A DNA stretch of 64,000 bases from Prosthecobacter sp. SYSU 5D2 (GTDB lineage: Bacteria > Verrucomicrobiota > Verrucomicrobiia > Verrucomicrobiales > Verrucomicrobiaceae). The notes beneath the pieces were generated by a model. The model did no database searches, was not told the origin of the DNA, and saw only the letters and a program-made list of their open reading frames with translations. Positions 7,930 to 16,168 of this stretch are shown in pieces. The stretch covers positions 1 through 64,000 of the forward strand of contig NZ_JBBYXL010000009.1 in assembly GCF_039655865.1 (NCBI RefSeq). The letters are read 5' to 3'. Numbering within the stretch: the stretch's first letter is position 1; every line of letters begins with the position of its first letter. The position numbers were made by a program, and so were the translations under genes.

Positions 7930-9759
7930 CTACCGCTGCCAACGGTCGCGCCATTTGCCAGCCCCATCCTCAGGCACCTTGCGGCGGCGTGGGGTACGGT
8001 TTTCACGCCTGGCGGCATCCACCGTTTCGGGTTTCAGCACTACATATTTGTAGGCGATAGGTTTGCCTGCGGATTCCTCGAAGACCACCTCGCCGAACCA
8101 TGTCTGGTCATTGATGCACTCCAGGTATTGCATGTGCTCCAGGTCCCATTCGCCTAATTCCGGGCAGTCACCGACAACGGCCACCCGTTCACCGGGTCTT
8201 GTCGGGATGCCATGCACCTGCACATGGACAATGGTGTGCGCTTTACAGGTCTCTCCGCGCAAGGCAATCGCCAGAGCATCCATACCGCACAAACGGAGGC
8301 TCAGCATCCCATTGGCAATTTCCATTTTCCGCCCGGTCAGCAAGCACTCATAATGACCGTCTGGCAATTCCACATCCTTGACCGTGATGTCGCGGGAGCC
8401 ACCCCGGTTCAGTATGACCAGGCAGCGGGAATCCCGGTAGCGGCGCAAAAACACATACACGTCCTTTTCCACCAGCTTGGGCCACACACCGCCCCATTGC
8501 AGGGCGGGATTGCATCTTCTTTCATGGCTGAGAGTGGCAATGATATGGCGGGCTTGCGTCTGCCCCCAGTCCTTCATCATGGGCCGGTTATAGGGGTCTT
8601 CGCCGCCGCCCAGATTGGAATACAGATACTGCTCACAGCCATAATAGACACAAGGGATGCCTCGCACCGTCAGCAGCAGCACCAGCGCCAGATGCAAATA
8701 CTCTTGGTCAGCATTCAGCGTCTGAAAACGCGGCATGTCATGATTCTCGATGAAGGTCACCATCTCGCTGGCACTTCGATACCGGCCATCTTTGTCCAGG
8801 ATTTCCTGCACCAGGTGGAAGCCTTCCTCTTTGCGCTTGGCCAGGCAGTCGCGGATGGCCTGGCACAGGCCGAAGTCCAGGATGTTCATGCCGTCCTCAT
8901 TGGCATACTCCATGGACCGCTCATTGTCCGGGTGGCTGTTGATCCACTCGCCAAAGACAAAAGTCTCCGGTTTGAAAGTATGCATGTCCGTGGTGAACTC
9001 CTGCCAGAACCACAGCGGCATGTGCTTGACCGTATCCACCCGCAGCGCATCCACTCCCCGGCTGAGCCACAGTTTGATGGACTCCTTGATGTAACGACGG
9101 AAACGGATGTTGTTCTCGTTAAAGGTCGCCAGGCCGCCGACATCCTGGTTTTGAATCTGCCACTCGTCCTCCCAGTCAGTCACCTTGCCGTAATGGTGAT
9201 ACCAGTGGTCCACGTCATTGCCATGGTCGGCCACCAGCTTGCCGTCATCGTAGAGCTTGCCCTTGCCGTCACTCGTCGCTGGAGAGCTGTGATTGCACAC
9301 CACATCCAGGACAAACTTCATGCCCCTCCTGTGCAGTTCCGCCAGCAACCGGTCAAAAAGCGTGTCCTTGCATTGGAACAACGACGCTTCACCCGGATCA
9401 TTCAGCCAGCGGGCATTGATGCGCTTGAAGTCGCGTGTCCAGTAACCGTGGATGGGAGCCCGGCACTTGTCATCCTCCAGGCCTTCCACCTGCTCAAACA
9501 GCGGCGTCAGCCAGATGGCCGTGACACCTGTTTCCTGAAGGTAGTCCAGCTTGTCCAGCACCCCTTGCAGATCCCCGCCCCAGTATTTGTCCCAGTCCTC
9601 CTGGGTAGGGTCGTTCAGCTTGCTGTCTCCGGCCAGGTTATCAGGATTGCCGTCGTGAAAACGGTCCAGAACAATAAAATAAATGACCTCGCGGCGGAAC
9701 TCGATATCCGCCGGAGAAAAGGATTTAAAACCAGCAGGGTCCAGGTCGGGTGCGTTCAT
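7930..9759 (-). CDS. Alpha-amylase family (GH13) protein with C-terminal CBM20
   Basis: This 609-residue enzyme belongs to GH13 and should act on alpha-1,4-glucans (starch, glycogen or maltodextrin). The barrel shows IYFIVLDRFHDG, DVVCNHSS, VDALRVDTVKHM with the nucleophile Asp242, FVFGEW with the acid/base Glu271, and FIENHDMPRF with Asp341, so all three catalytic carboxylates are present. A beta domain follows, and residues from about 500 form a CBM20-like starch-binding module (VAVVGDCPELGEW). No signal peptide is visible, unlike most extracellular CBM20 enzymes, so a cytoplasmic role in glycogen or maltodextrin turnover is likely. The exact product specificity (amylase or glucanotransferase) cannot be read. 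Confidence 0.88.
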   Translation of the reverse strand: MNAPDLDPAGFKSFSPADIEFRREVIYFIVLDRFHDGNPDNLAGDSKLNDPTQEDWDKYWGGDLQGVLDKLDYLQETGVTAIWLTPLFEQVEGLEDDKCRAPIHGYWTRDFKRINARWLNDPGEASLFQCKDTLFDRLLAELHRRGMKFVLDVVCNHSSPATSDGKGKLYDDGKLVADHGNDVDHWYHHYGKVTDWEDEWQIQNQDVGGLATFNENNIRFRRYIKESIKLWLSRGVDALRVDTVKHMPLWFWQEFTTDMHTFKPETFVFGEWINSHPDNERSMEYANEDGMNILDFGLCQAIRDCLAKRKEEGFHLVQEILDKDGRYRSASEMVTFIENHDMPRFQTLNADQEYLHLALVLLLTVRGIPCVYYGCEQYLYSNLGGGEDPYNRPMMKDWGQTQARHIIATLSHERRCNPALQWGGVWPKLVEKDVYVFLRRYRDSRCLVILNRGGSRDITVKDVELPDGHYECLLTGRKMEIANGMLSLRLCGMDALAIALRGETCKAHTIVHVQVHGIPTRPGERVAVVGDCPELGEWDLEHMQYLECINDQTWFGEVVFEESAGKPIAYKYVVLKPETVDAARRENRTPRRRKVPEDGAGKWRDRWQR

Positions 9760-9864
9760 AGCGGTAAGCTTAGCGGTTCACACCCACACATCGCTGATCT
9801 CACCGTTTCTGGTCGTGCTTTTTGAAGACGTCTGACTGGCAATCTTGGACCGATCTTTCTCCGT

Positions 9865-10173
9865 ATGTCCCATCTCATCCAGCTGCTGCTACCGCTCTAT
9901 GGCAATGACCAGAAGGTGTTTCCCTGTGAGCTCCACGAAACGGTGAAAGCCGAACTCATGAAGAAGTTCGGCGGCCTGACCACCTACAGCCGATCCCCTG
10001 CGGAAGGCATTTGGAAAGACTTTGAGGGCGACGTGAAGGATGAAATCATCGTTTATGAAGTGATGGTTCCAGAATTGGATGCCGACTGGTGGAGCCAATA
10101 CAGGCGGATCCTCGAAAAACGGTTTTCCCAGGTAGAGGTGATCATCCGAGCGCTGCCGATGAACCGATTATAA
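9865..10173 (+). CDS. Small conserved-looking protein of unknown function
   Basis: This 102-residue cytoplasmic protein has no signal peptide, cysteine pair or nucleotide motif. The pattern of strand, helix and strand (IQLLLPLYG, then a helix, then EIIVYEVMVPELDADWW and VEVIIRALPM) suggests a compact alpha/beta fold of the ferredoxin-like type. The conserved look (FGGLTTYSRSPAEGIW) makes a real gene likely. It diverges from the amylase gene. No function can be assigned. Confidence 0.65.
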   Translation: MSHLIQLLLPLYGNDQKVFPCELHETVKAELMKKFGGLTTYSRSPAEGIWKDFEGDVKDEIIVYEVMVPELDADWWSQYRRILEKRFSQVEVIIRALPMNRL

Positions 10174-10253
10174 TCACGCCGACCGGGCATCCAAATCGAG
10201 GCAGGCTTGCGAACCGTTTTGCCCGCCACCAGAAACCCCAACCATCTCCTTTT

Positions 10254-10577
10254 ATGCCTGACGTAAGCCTCTTTACCGCCACCGAGCCGGTCGCTTCAGA
10301 CATCCCTGTTATCATCCGCTATTCCGTTGAGGTTGGCGGCCTGCCTGTTTACAACGAATCCTATGATGTGGACAAACTCGCTGTTGAACTGGAGGAGGAC
10401 GAGGCCAGAGCGGCCAGCCTCTGGTTGCGGCGCTTGAAGTGCGTCATCGCCGCACGTCACCGCCCCGGTTTCAGCGCCGCCCTCACCCGCTGCCTGGCTG
10501 ATGGCCAGTGCTGCGACAACGGGGCTGGCAACGCCGAAAAGATCGATTCCCTCGGCGTTGCCTCCAAAGAGGCTTAG
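10254..10577 (+). CDS. Small hypothetical protein
   Basis: This 107-residue frame starts at ATG 10254, 80 bp after the preceding small gene. The first two thirds look protein-like (IPVIIRYSVEVGGLPVYNESYDVDKLAVELEEDE, given here only as a broad acidic stretch ending near residue 50), followed by a basic helix with paired Cys residues. The last 30 residues are coded partly by an 11-bp inverted repeat (10527-10562) and may be an extension rather than conserved sequence. Function unknown. Confidence 0.5.
   Translation: MPDVSLFTATEPVASDIPVIIRYSVEVGGLPVYNESYDVDKLAVELEEDEARAASLWLRRLKCVIAARHRPGFSAALTRCLADGQCCDNGAGNAEKIDSLGVASKEA
10527..10562. repeat. Perfect 11-bp inverted repeat inside the 3' end of a small gene
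   Basis: GGCAACGCCGA at 10527-10537 and its exact reverse complement at 10552-10562 enclose a 14-nt loop. There is no T-run after it, so it is not a standard terminator. It lies 15 bp before the end of the coding frame. Confidence 0.6.
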
Positions 10578-10620
10578 CAGCGGCATCACCTCTCATGCCC
10601 CTTAGGGCCGGCTTCATGCC

Positions 10621-11142
10621 TCAGCGTTTGCTCAGTTCCGCAACCTTTTCTGCCAGCTGCTCAAAGGTGAAGCGGTCCTTGTTGCTCTTGCCGATGTAAC
10701 GGAACACTTCCTTGCCATCCGGGCCGATCAGAATGAGGGCCGGGTAATGCACCACCAGACCGTGGAAAGCATAATCATCAGGAATGCCAAAGGCCTTGGC
10801 CAGCCGGGCGTCCTCGTCGCGGTAAATGGGGTATTTGGCCAGTTCTTCAGCCGGCAGATCCTTGGCCCAATCCTGGATCTCCGCCTCGGTATCAGGCTTC
10901 AAAAACACCTGCACCACATTGGGCAGCGTGGGAGCCTTGGTGATCACATCCTGGGTGAAACGCTGGCAGATGGGGCACTCCGTTTTCAGCAAAAAGTGGA
11001 GGGCGACGTATTTGCCTTTGGCCTCCTTCAGGGAGAATGAACCTTTACCTGTAGCGGACTGGACAGTGAAGTCTTCTGGCGATGCCGCCTGAACGGTGGC
11101 GGCGGTGACGAGGAGGAGGAAGGCAGTGTAGATGGCTTTCAT
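10621..11142 (-). CDS. Exported thioredoxin-fold redoxin
   Basis: The 173-residue product starts with a signal peptide (MKAIYTAFLLLVTAATVQAA), so it acts in the periplasm. The body is a thioredoxin/AhpC-TSA fold with a CPIC pair at Cys56 and Cys59 in the position of the CxxC or peroxidatic site, and a cis-proline region VVHYPALILIGPDGK. The family includes thiol oxidoreductases and peroxiredoxin-like proteins; the role here is not specific. The ArsR-methyltransferase gene ends 57 bp upstream on the same strand, so the two may be co-transcribed. Confidence 0.8.
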   Translation of the reverse strand: MKAIYTAFLLLVTAATVQAASPEDFTVQSATGKGSFSLKEAKGKYVALHFLLKTECPICQRFTQDVITKAPTLPNVVQVFLKPDTEAEIQDWAKDLPAEELAKYPIYRDEDARLAKAFGIPDDYAFHGLVVHYPALILIGPDGKEVFRYIGKSNKDRFTFEQLAEKVAELSKR

Positions 11143-11198
11143 GGTTGGAATGAAACCATGAGAGGCTTGATGAGGGCCTTTATTCCCGCCGCTGCATC

Positions 11199-12140
11199 TT
11201 ATACCCTGTCCGCCATCGCCAGGACCGTTTGGAAATGCGGGCTCTGGCTTTCACGATGCACCACACTCGTCTCCACCGACTTGAAGCCCACCTTGCCAAG
11301 CATCTCATGCAGTTCCGCCTCGGAAAATCCCAGCCAGACATCGGCATAAAGCTCCCGCGCTTTTTCAAACTGATGCTTCAGCAGGTCCAGGATCACGATG
11401 CGTCCGCCTGGTTTCAAAATGCCATGGGCAGCGCGGATGGCCCGCTCAGGATTCAGCGCATGATGCAGCGCCTGGCTTAGAAACACCAGGTCCACCGAGC
11501 CCGGATCAATCGGCGGCTCCTCAATATCCCCGAGGCGATACTCCAGGTTTTTGAAGCCGTGTTTGCTGGCCAGATCTGCCCCATAGGCCACCATCTTCTC
11601 GCTGTTATCCACCGCGATGACCTTCTCCGCCCTTTGCGCCAGCAGTTGAGAAAGCGTGCCCTCCCCTGCCCCGAGATCCGCAATAATCAGCGGCGGCAAC
11701 AGTTTTAATAATGTCTCTCCCAGGCCCTTCCAGGAACGGCCAGGGATGTAATGGCGGCCAAATTTTCCTGCCAGGGTGTCAAAGTAAGCCTGGGCTGAGC
11801 GCGTGCGCTTCCTTAGCACCACCTTCAGGGCCGACTCATCCTTCTTCGCCTCCTTCAGCTCCCCGCCTGCCGCCTCCATCAGGGCGATGAAATGCTCATG
11901 CGCCGCCTTGTCCTTGCTGCTCGGCTCGTCCAGCTGATAAAGACGGTTCTTGCCGCTGCGCCGGTCCGTAACCAGTCCCGCCGACTTCAGCTTGGCGAGC
12001 TGCGCCGAAATATTGGACTGCGGCAGCGCCAGCACCTCCTGCAGTTCCGCCACACTCAGCTCCTCCTGTTTCAGCAACAGCAAAATCCGCACCCGCGTCG
12101 GGTCGGCAATGAGGCTGAGGGATTTGAGGATTGAAGGCAT
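11199..12140 (-). CDS. ArsR-family regulator fused to a SAM-dependent methyltransferase
   Basis: This 313-residue protein joins two domains. Residues 1-85 are an ArsR winged helix (RVRILLLLKQEELSVAELQ, LPQSNISAQLAKLKSAGLV, DRRSGKNRLYQL). Residues 130-313 are a class I methyltransferase with IADLGAGEGTLSQLL (motif I), VIAVDNSE and GGRIVILDLL. No metal-binding cysteine cluster of ArsR/SmtB type is visible, so an organic ligand such as SAM or SAH is the likely signal. Such fusions are known and often sit near methionine-cycle genes, but none is next to this one. An AT-rich candidate operator lies directly upstream. Confidence 0.88.
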   Translation of the reverse strand: MPSILKSLSLIADPTRVRILLLLKQEELSVAELQEVLALPQSNISAQLAKLKSAGLVTDRRSGKNRLYQLDEPSSKDKAAHEHFIALMEAAGGELKEAKKDESALKVVLRKRTRSAQAYFDTLAGKFGRHYIPGRSWKGLGETLLKLLPPLIIADLGAGEGTLSQLLAQRAEKVIAVDNSEKMVAYGADLASKHGFKNLEYRLGDIEEPPIDPGSVDLVFLSQALHHALNPERAIRAAHGILKPGGRIVILDLLKHQFEKARELYADVWLGFSEAELHEMLGKVGFKSVETSVVHRESQSPHFQTVLAMADRV

Positions 12141-12150
12141 GCCACCAATC

Positions 12151-12176
12151 TATCAACATATGATCATTCATCAATA
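12151..12176 (-). promoter_or_regulatory. Candidate operator/promoter of the ArsR-methyltransferase gene
   Basis: An AT-rich 26-bp patch directly upstream of the start contains partly symmetric sequence (ATCAACATATGAT at 12152-12164, then ATCATTCATCAAT). ArsR proteins bind AT-rich imperfect palindromes overlapping their own promoters, so autoregulation here is plausible. The symmetry is weak. Confidence 0.25.
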
Positions 12177-12214
12177 GCGGTGTCACTGGCGGCTGTAGCT
12201 TGTCGCTTGGCGGG

Positions 12215-12374
12215 ATCCAAACCAGCAACGCGATCGAACGCGTCAACAAGGAACTCAAGCCGCCCACGGGTCGCCGCGATCTTCCCCAACGAGGCCTCTC
12301 TGCTGCGCCTCTTCTCCGCCCTGCTCTACGAGCAGAGCAACGAATGGAACACTGGTAAATTTACCTCAACATGA
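12215..12374 (+). pseudogene. Remnant of an IS256-family transposase C-terminus, frameshifted
   Basis: Reading from 12215 gives IQTSNAIERVNKELK; a one-base shift near 12260 then gives RPRVAAIFPNEASLLRLF and SALLYEQSNEWNTGK up to the stop at 12372-12374. Together these match the conserved end of IS256-family (mutator-type) transposases, where an ERxNKE motif is followed by RR-RVVGIFPN and EQ-x-EW. Only about 52 codons remain; the DDE core and terminal inverted repeats are gone. It is therefore a dead scrap of an old insertion, not a gene. Confidence 0.8.
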
Positions 12375-12601
12375 ACTCCCATGATCCATCGCGAACCTGA
12401 TCGACACTTTTACAGAATCAAATTTGCACGGCCTCAGGTTTCATGAACCAGAGGCTTTCAATATTAGTGCCTATTGCTGGGCATTAGCGGTTTTACAGAG
12501 TGTTTAAAGAGGCTAAACGGGAGATGCGTTTTGGCTGGCCATTTGGACGCGGAGTTCGTATGCTTTGTATTGTGGCTCCCCAACCTTTGGAGGTCTTTTT
12601 T

Positions 12602-14104
12602 ATGACTGGCAGGCGATCGTTTCTCAAAACCGCAACAGGGGCGGGTGCTCTGGTGACGCTGGGGCAAATGGGAGGACTGCCGGGCGTGACGGCGGCGGAG
12701 GCGAGGCTGCCGGCGCATTTGGTGAGGTTTCACCCGGACATTGAGCCGCTGGTGAGGCTGCTGGAGGAGACGCCGCGTGAAAAGGTGCTTGAGGAGGTGG
12801 CGATACGGGTGCGCCAGGGGCTGAGCTACCGGGAGGTGTTGGCGGCGCTGCTGCTCGCAGGCGTCCGCAATGTGCAGCCGAGGCCGGTGGGTTTTAAATT
12901 TCATGCGGTTCTGGTAGTGAACTCGGCGCATCTGGCCAGCCTGGCATCGCCAGATTCGGAACGCTGGCTGCCGATTTTTTGGGCCATTGACCAGTTCAAA
13001 TCTTCCCAGGCGGCGAATGTGCGGGAGGGCAACTGGCTGATGGGGCGGGTGGATGAGGCGGCGGTGCCGAAGGGTCACCAGGCGCGGGAGGCCTTCATCA
13101 AGGCGATGGACAACTGGGATGAGAGTGCGGCGGATGCGGCGGTGGTGGGGCTGACGCGGACGGCGGGAGCGAATGAGCTTTTTGAAATCTTCGCCCGCTA
13201 TGGGGCGAGGGATTTCCGCGATATCGGCCACAAAGCGATCTATGTGGCGAACAGTTTCCGCACACTGGAGGTGATCGGCTGGCAGCATGCCGAGGCGGTG
13301 CTGAGGTCGCTGGCGTATGCGCTGCTGGACCGGAGCGGGGCGAAGGAAAATCCGGCAAAGGCGGACCTGGCAGCAGACCGGCCCTTCCGGCAGAATGTGG
13401 AAGCTGTAAAGGCGATCCGTGAAGGCTGGCTGGCGGGCAAAATGGAGGCCGGAGCGACGAAGGAGATGCTGCAAGGACTGCGGACGGCGAGTGCGCAGGA
13501 GAGCAGCGAACTGACGATGAAACTGCTGAACGATGGCATAGCACCGCAGTCCCTGTTTGATGCCTATTTTGAAGGAGCAGGTGAGCTGATGATGCGGGCA
13601 CCAGGGATCGTTTCCCTTCATGCCGTAACCTTCACGAATGCGATCCACTATGCGTGGAACCGCGTGCAGGATGATGAAACGCGACGCCTGCTGCTGTTGC
13701 AGAATGCGGCCTTCCTGCCACTGTTTCGCGGTGACCGTCCAGATGAGGGGACGCGCATTGATGCGCTGGAGCCGGTGACGCCGGAGGCAACGGGAGATGA
13801 GGCGGTGGCAGAGATCTTTGCGGAGATCTCTGAGGACCGGCTGCTGGCGGCGCGCAAGATGCTCGGGTATCTGGAAAAAGGCGGGAGCGCACAGGCGATC
13901 TCCGATGCAGCGCGGCGGCTGGTGTTTTTGAAAGGGACGAACTCGCACGATTACAAGTTCAGCTCGGCAGTGCTGGAGGATCATGAACAACTGTCGCCGC
14001 CGTGGCGCGATGGACTGCTGGCGGCGGGGGCGTTTTACTTTCGCGGATCCGGAGAGAGGGACAATGAGCTGGTGGGGAGGATTCGGGGGGCGCTTGAAAA
14101 ATGA
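12602..14104 (+). CDS. Tat-exported protein of unknown function
   Basis: I start this 501-residue protein at ATG 12602 because it opens with a twin-arginine signal (TGRRSFLKTATGAGALVTL) and is preceded by GGAGG about ten bases upstream. Tat export implies folding, perhaps with a cofactor, before secretion. The mature part is largely helical with several conserved-looking stretches (NSAHLASLA, FARYGARDFRDIGHKAIYVA, GWQHAEAVLRSLAYALL) containing histidines that could bind metal. Similar proteins occur unannotated in planctomycetes and verrucomicrobia as far as I recall. A 35-nt repeat overlaps the stop codon. Confidence 0.75.
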   Translation: MTGRRSFLKTATGAGALVTLGQMGGLPGVTAAEARLPAHLVRFHPDIEPLVRLLEETPREKVLEEVAIRVRQGLSYREVLAALLLAGVRNVQPRPVGFKFHAVLVVNSAHLASLASPDSERWLPIFWAIDQFKSSQAANVREGNWLMGRVDEAAVPKGHQAREAFIKAMDNWDESAADAAVVGLTRTAGANELFEIFARYGARDFRDIGHKAIYVANSFRTLEVIGWQHAEAVLRSLAYALLDRSGAKENPAKADLAADRPFRQNVEAVKAIREGWLAGKMEAGATKEMLQGLRTASAQESSELTMKLLNDGIAPQSLFDAYFEGAGELMMRAPGIVSLHAVTFTNAIHYAWNRVQDDETRRLLLLQNAAFLPLFRGDRPDEGTRIDALEPVTPEATGDEAVAEIFAEISEDRLLAARKMLGYLEKGGSAQAISDAARRLVFLKGTNSHDYKFSSAVLEDHEQLSPPWRDGLLAAGAFYFRGSGERDNELVGRIRGALEK

Positions 14105-14129
14105 CGAATGCAGAATGACGAATGACGAA
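14095..14129 (+). repeat. 35-nt repeat, copy 1
   Basis: Identical over 35 nt to 14943-14977. The unit is built from GACGAATG-like blocks. It covers the last codons and stop of the Tat-exported protein gene. Confidence 0.9.
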
Positions 14130-14243
14130 TGCTCGGAAGTGGAGTAGAGTGGATGGGGTTGCGGGTTGGGGAATTTGGAGGGAGGATGAGGAAATTGGCG
14201 GAGCGGTTGGCTGCGCTGGGTGTGTTTATAAAATCTGAACTGA

Positions 14244-14945
14244 ATGAATGTGTCTTTTGAATATGCCCGCATTGGCCGGGTGGAGAGTTTTGAGGAGCTG
14301 GTGAGGACGCCTTTTACGGAGGGGGTGAATGCACTGTGCTGGGAGCGGGAGATCGCTGGAGATTACTCCGAGGTGGTGCGGCTGCTGGGCGGGGGCGAGG
14401 GGGTCGTGGGGGTGGATGAAGAGATGCTGCTGGCGCTGCCGGTGAGCGAGGCGGGCCAGGTGGCGGTGGACAGGCTGGTGGAGGATCTGCGGCTGCTGCG
14501 CGAGCAGGGTCTGGCACCGGAGCTGAATATCATTCATGGATATCCGCGTGATGAGGAGCCGGATGGGGTGCGGACGGATGTCTTTTCCTTCCACGCGGAC
14601 CGGGCACCGGTGGAGGCGGACACGTATCTGTGCACGTATCATGGTCCGGCGAGCGAGGGTCTGCGCAATGAGGAGGGCCGCAAGCATGTGGAGGTGCCGG
14701 AGACGCGCGCCGAACTTCTGAAGCTCTACGGCGGTGAGGAGGGGCCGGAGTTTGAGGAATTTTTAAGCGACAACTGCTATGACCTGCACTACGCGCCCGC
14801 AGAGGGTGCGAGGCCGTATGGGTTTGGCCTGGGCCATGTATGGAGGATCGCCGTGGAGTATCCGGGATGCCCGGTGCCGCCGTGCATCCACCGCGCGCCG
14901 GAAACGGCGGAGGGAGATGGGGCGAGGTTGTTGATGATTAGCTGA
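14244..14945 (+). CDS. Hypothetical protein, possibly DUF1826-like
   Basis: This 233-residue soluble acidic protein has no signal peptide. The centre (FHADRAPVEADTYLCTYHG, then ASEGLRNEEGRKHVEV) and the end (GHVWRIAVEYPGCPVPPCIH) recall the layout of DUF1826 proteins, in which a histidine and a CTYxGP motif are conserved. I am not certain of that match. Several histidines and cysteines could form a metal site. The gene follows the Tat-exported protein gene by 139 bp and ends in the same 35-nt repeat, which suggests that the pair share some history. Confidence 0.65.
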   Translation: MNVSFEYARIGRVESFEELVRTPFTEGVNALCWEREIAGDYSEVVRLLGGGEGVVGVDEEMLLALPVSEAGQVAVDRLVEDLRLLREQGLAPELNIIHGYPRDEEPDGVRTDVFSFHADRAPVEADTYLCTYHGPASEGLRNEEGRKHVEVPETRAELLKLYGGEEGPEFEEFLSDNCYDLHYAPAEGARPYGFGLGHVWRIAVEYPGCPVPPCIHRAPETAEGDGARLLMIS

Positions 14946-14977
14946 AAAATGACGAATGCAGAATGACGAATGACGAA
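14943..14977 (+). repeat. 35-nt repeat, copy 2
   Basis: Begins exactly at the stop codon of the preceding gene and is identical to 14095-14129. No further full copy was noticed in the window. Confidence 0.9.
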
Positions 14978-14989
14978 AACGAGACCTAA

Positions 14990-16168
14990 CTAAAGGCGTA
15001 ACAACAAACGGACACCCGTGTCGGCATTGAGCCAGACGAGGGTGGTGAGGAACCCGGCGATGGTGAAGGCGAGGAGGGTGACGAGAGTGATCTCCAGGAG
15101 GCGGGTGAGGGCGAGGGCGCGGCGGGAAATGCCGAGATCGCCCAGGGTGGTGAACTCGCGGGCGCGGAGGCGGAAGGTGAGGGCAAAGACGAGGGCGGCA
15201 ACGCTGAGGGCGGCGATGGCAAGGAGGGCGAGGATGAGGAGGGCGAGGGACTCGATCTGGAAAAGGGTGCTCATGAGGGCGAGAAACTCATCCAGCGGAC
15301 GGATGAGCTGAGCGGATGAATCGGCCTTTAAATAGCGGCCAGCGAGGAGAGCCTCGGCCTTGGCATCGGCGGGTTGCATGAGGATGGCGCTGAGGGGATA
15401 GGCGCTCTGGTCGCCATGAAAGTGGAAGCTGCTGAGGTTCTTTTCGGTGACCTCATTGAACATGCGGACGCTGGCATTGCCGACGACATTGCCATCCTCT
15501 TTTTTTAAGATGGCGTCTTCATCTTTGGCCAGATCATCATGGCCATGGGACAGGCCTTCGATGAGCCAGGTGGTCTTGAGATCGGCAAAGACGGCTTCGT
15601 CATCGGAGCTGCCATTAGGGGCGAGGATGCCGGTGATGCGCATCTTCAAAGGGTAGATGCCGGCGAGGTCGAAGACCTGCTCCTGGGAGGAGAAGATGTG
15701 GTCGCCAACATGAAGGCCACGCTTGGCAGCGAGACTGGCTCCGAGGACACAATCGCCCAGGCGACCAAACATGCGGCCTTCCTGAAAGGTGAGCTGGCGG
15801 AAGGGAAAGTAGTCCAGCGTGGTGCCGACGATGGCGGCCTCCTGGGCGTGGAAGCGGGTATAGAGGGGAATGGCGGTACCAAGGCGGGCGGCGCGGACTT
15901 CCTGGAGGGTATTGACCGTGAGGGGCGGAAGTGGCTGGCGCTTGAAATAAAGGGCGGAGAGGAGGAGATCCAGGGCGCTGCCGCGACCGCCGATGACCTG
16001 TGGCGTGGACTCGGCGCGGGCGCGCATGGCGGTCTCTGAGGCGCGGACGATGACGCGGATGGACAGAGGCAGGGCGAGCACGAGGCCGAGGGCGGCGGCG
16101 AGCAGGAAAGTCTGGCCGCGATGACGGGCGACGTAACGCCAGGCGAGGTGAAGGCAGGCCGAAGTCAC
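14990..16168 (-). CDS. ABC transporter permease, FtsX/MacB type
   Basis: The 392-residue inner-membrane protein has the FtsX-family layout: one N-terminal helix (about 18-40), a large periplasmic domain (about 45-310), and three helices at the C-terminus (SLALLILALLAIAALSVAALV, then two more). It should pair with the ATPase whose gene overlaps its start (ATGA at 16165-16168). Such pairs move lipoproteins, lipids, peptides or antibiotics, or act as mechanotransmission devices; the substrate here is unknown. The gene ends 13 bp from a repeat shared with the neighbouring region. Confidence 0.82.
   Translation of the reverse strand: MTSACLHLAWRYVARHRGQTFLLAAALGLVLALPLSIRVIVRASETAMRARAESTPQVIGGRGSALDLLLSALYFKRQPLPPLTVNTLQEVRAARLGTAIPLYTRFHAQEAAIVGTTLDYFPFRQLTFQEGRMFGRLGDCVLGASLAAKRGLHVGDHIFSSQEQVFDLAGIYPLKMRITGILAPNGSSDDEAVFADLKTTWLIEGLSHGHDDLAKDEDAILKKEDGNVVGNASVRMFNEVTEKNLSSFHFHGDQSAYPLSAILMQPADAKAEALLAGRYLKADSSAQLIRPLDEFLALMSTLFQIESLALLILALLAIAALSVAALVFALTFRLRAREFTTLGDLGISRRALALTRLLEITLVTLLAFTIAGFLTTLVWLNADTGVRLLLRL

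Noticed and set aside
8212..9825. A 537-codon frame opposite the amylase gene
   Set aside because: Antisense to a gene with all GH13 catalytic motifs; the antisense translation shows no family features.
12464..14272. A 602-codon frame on the minus strand opposite the Tat-exported protein gene
   Set aside because: Arg/His/Pro/Gln-rich shadow composition; the plus frame has a Tat signal and a ribosome-binding site.
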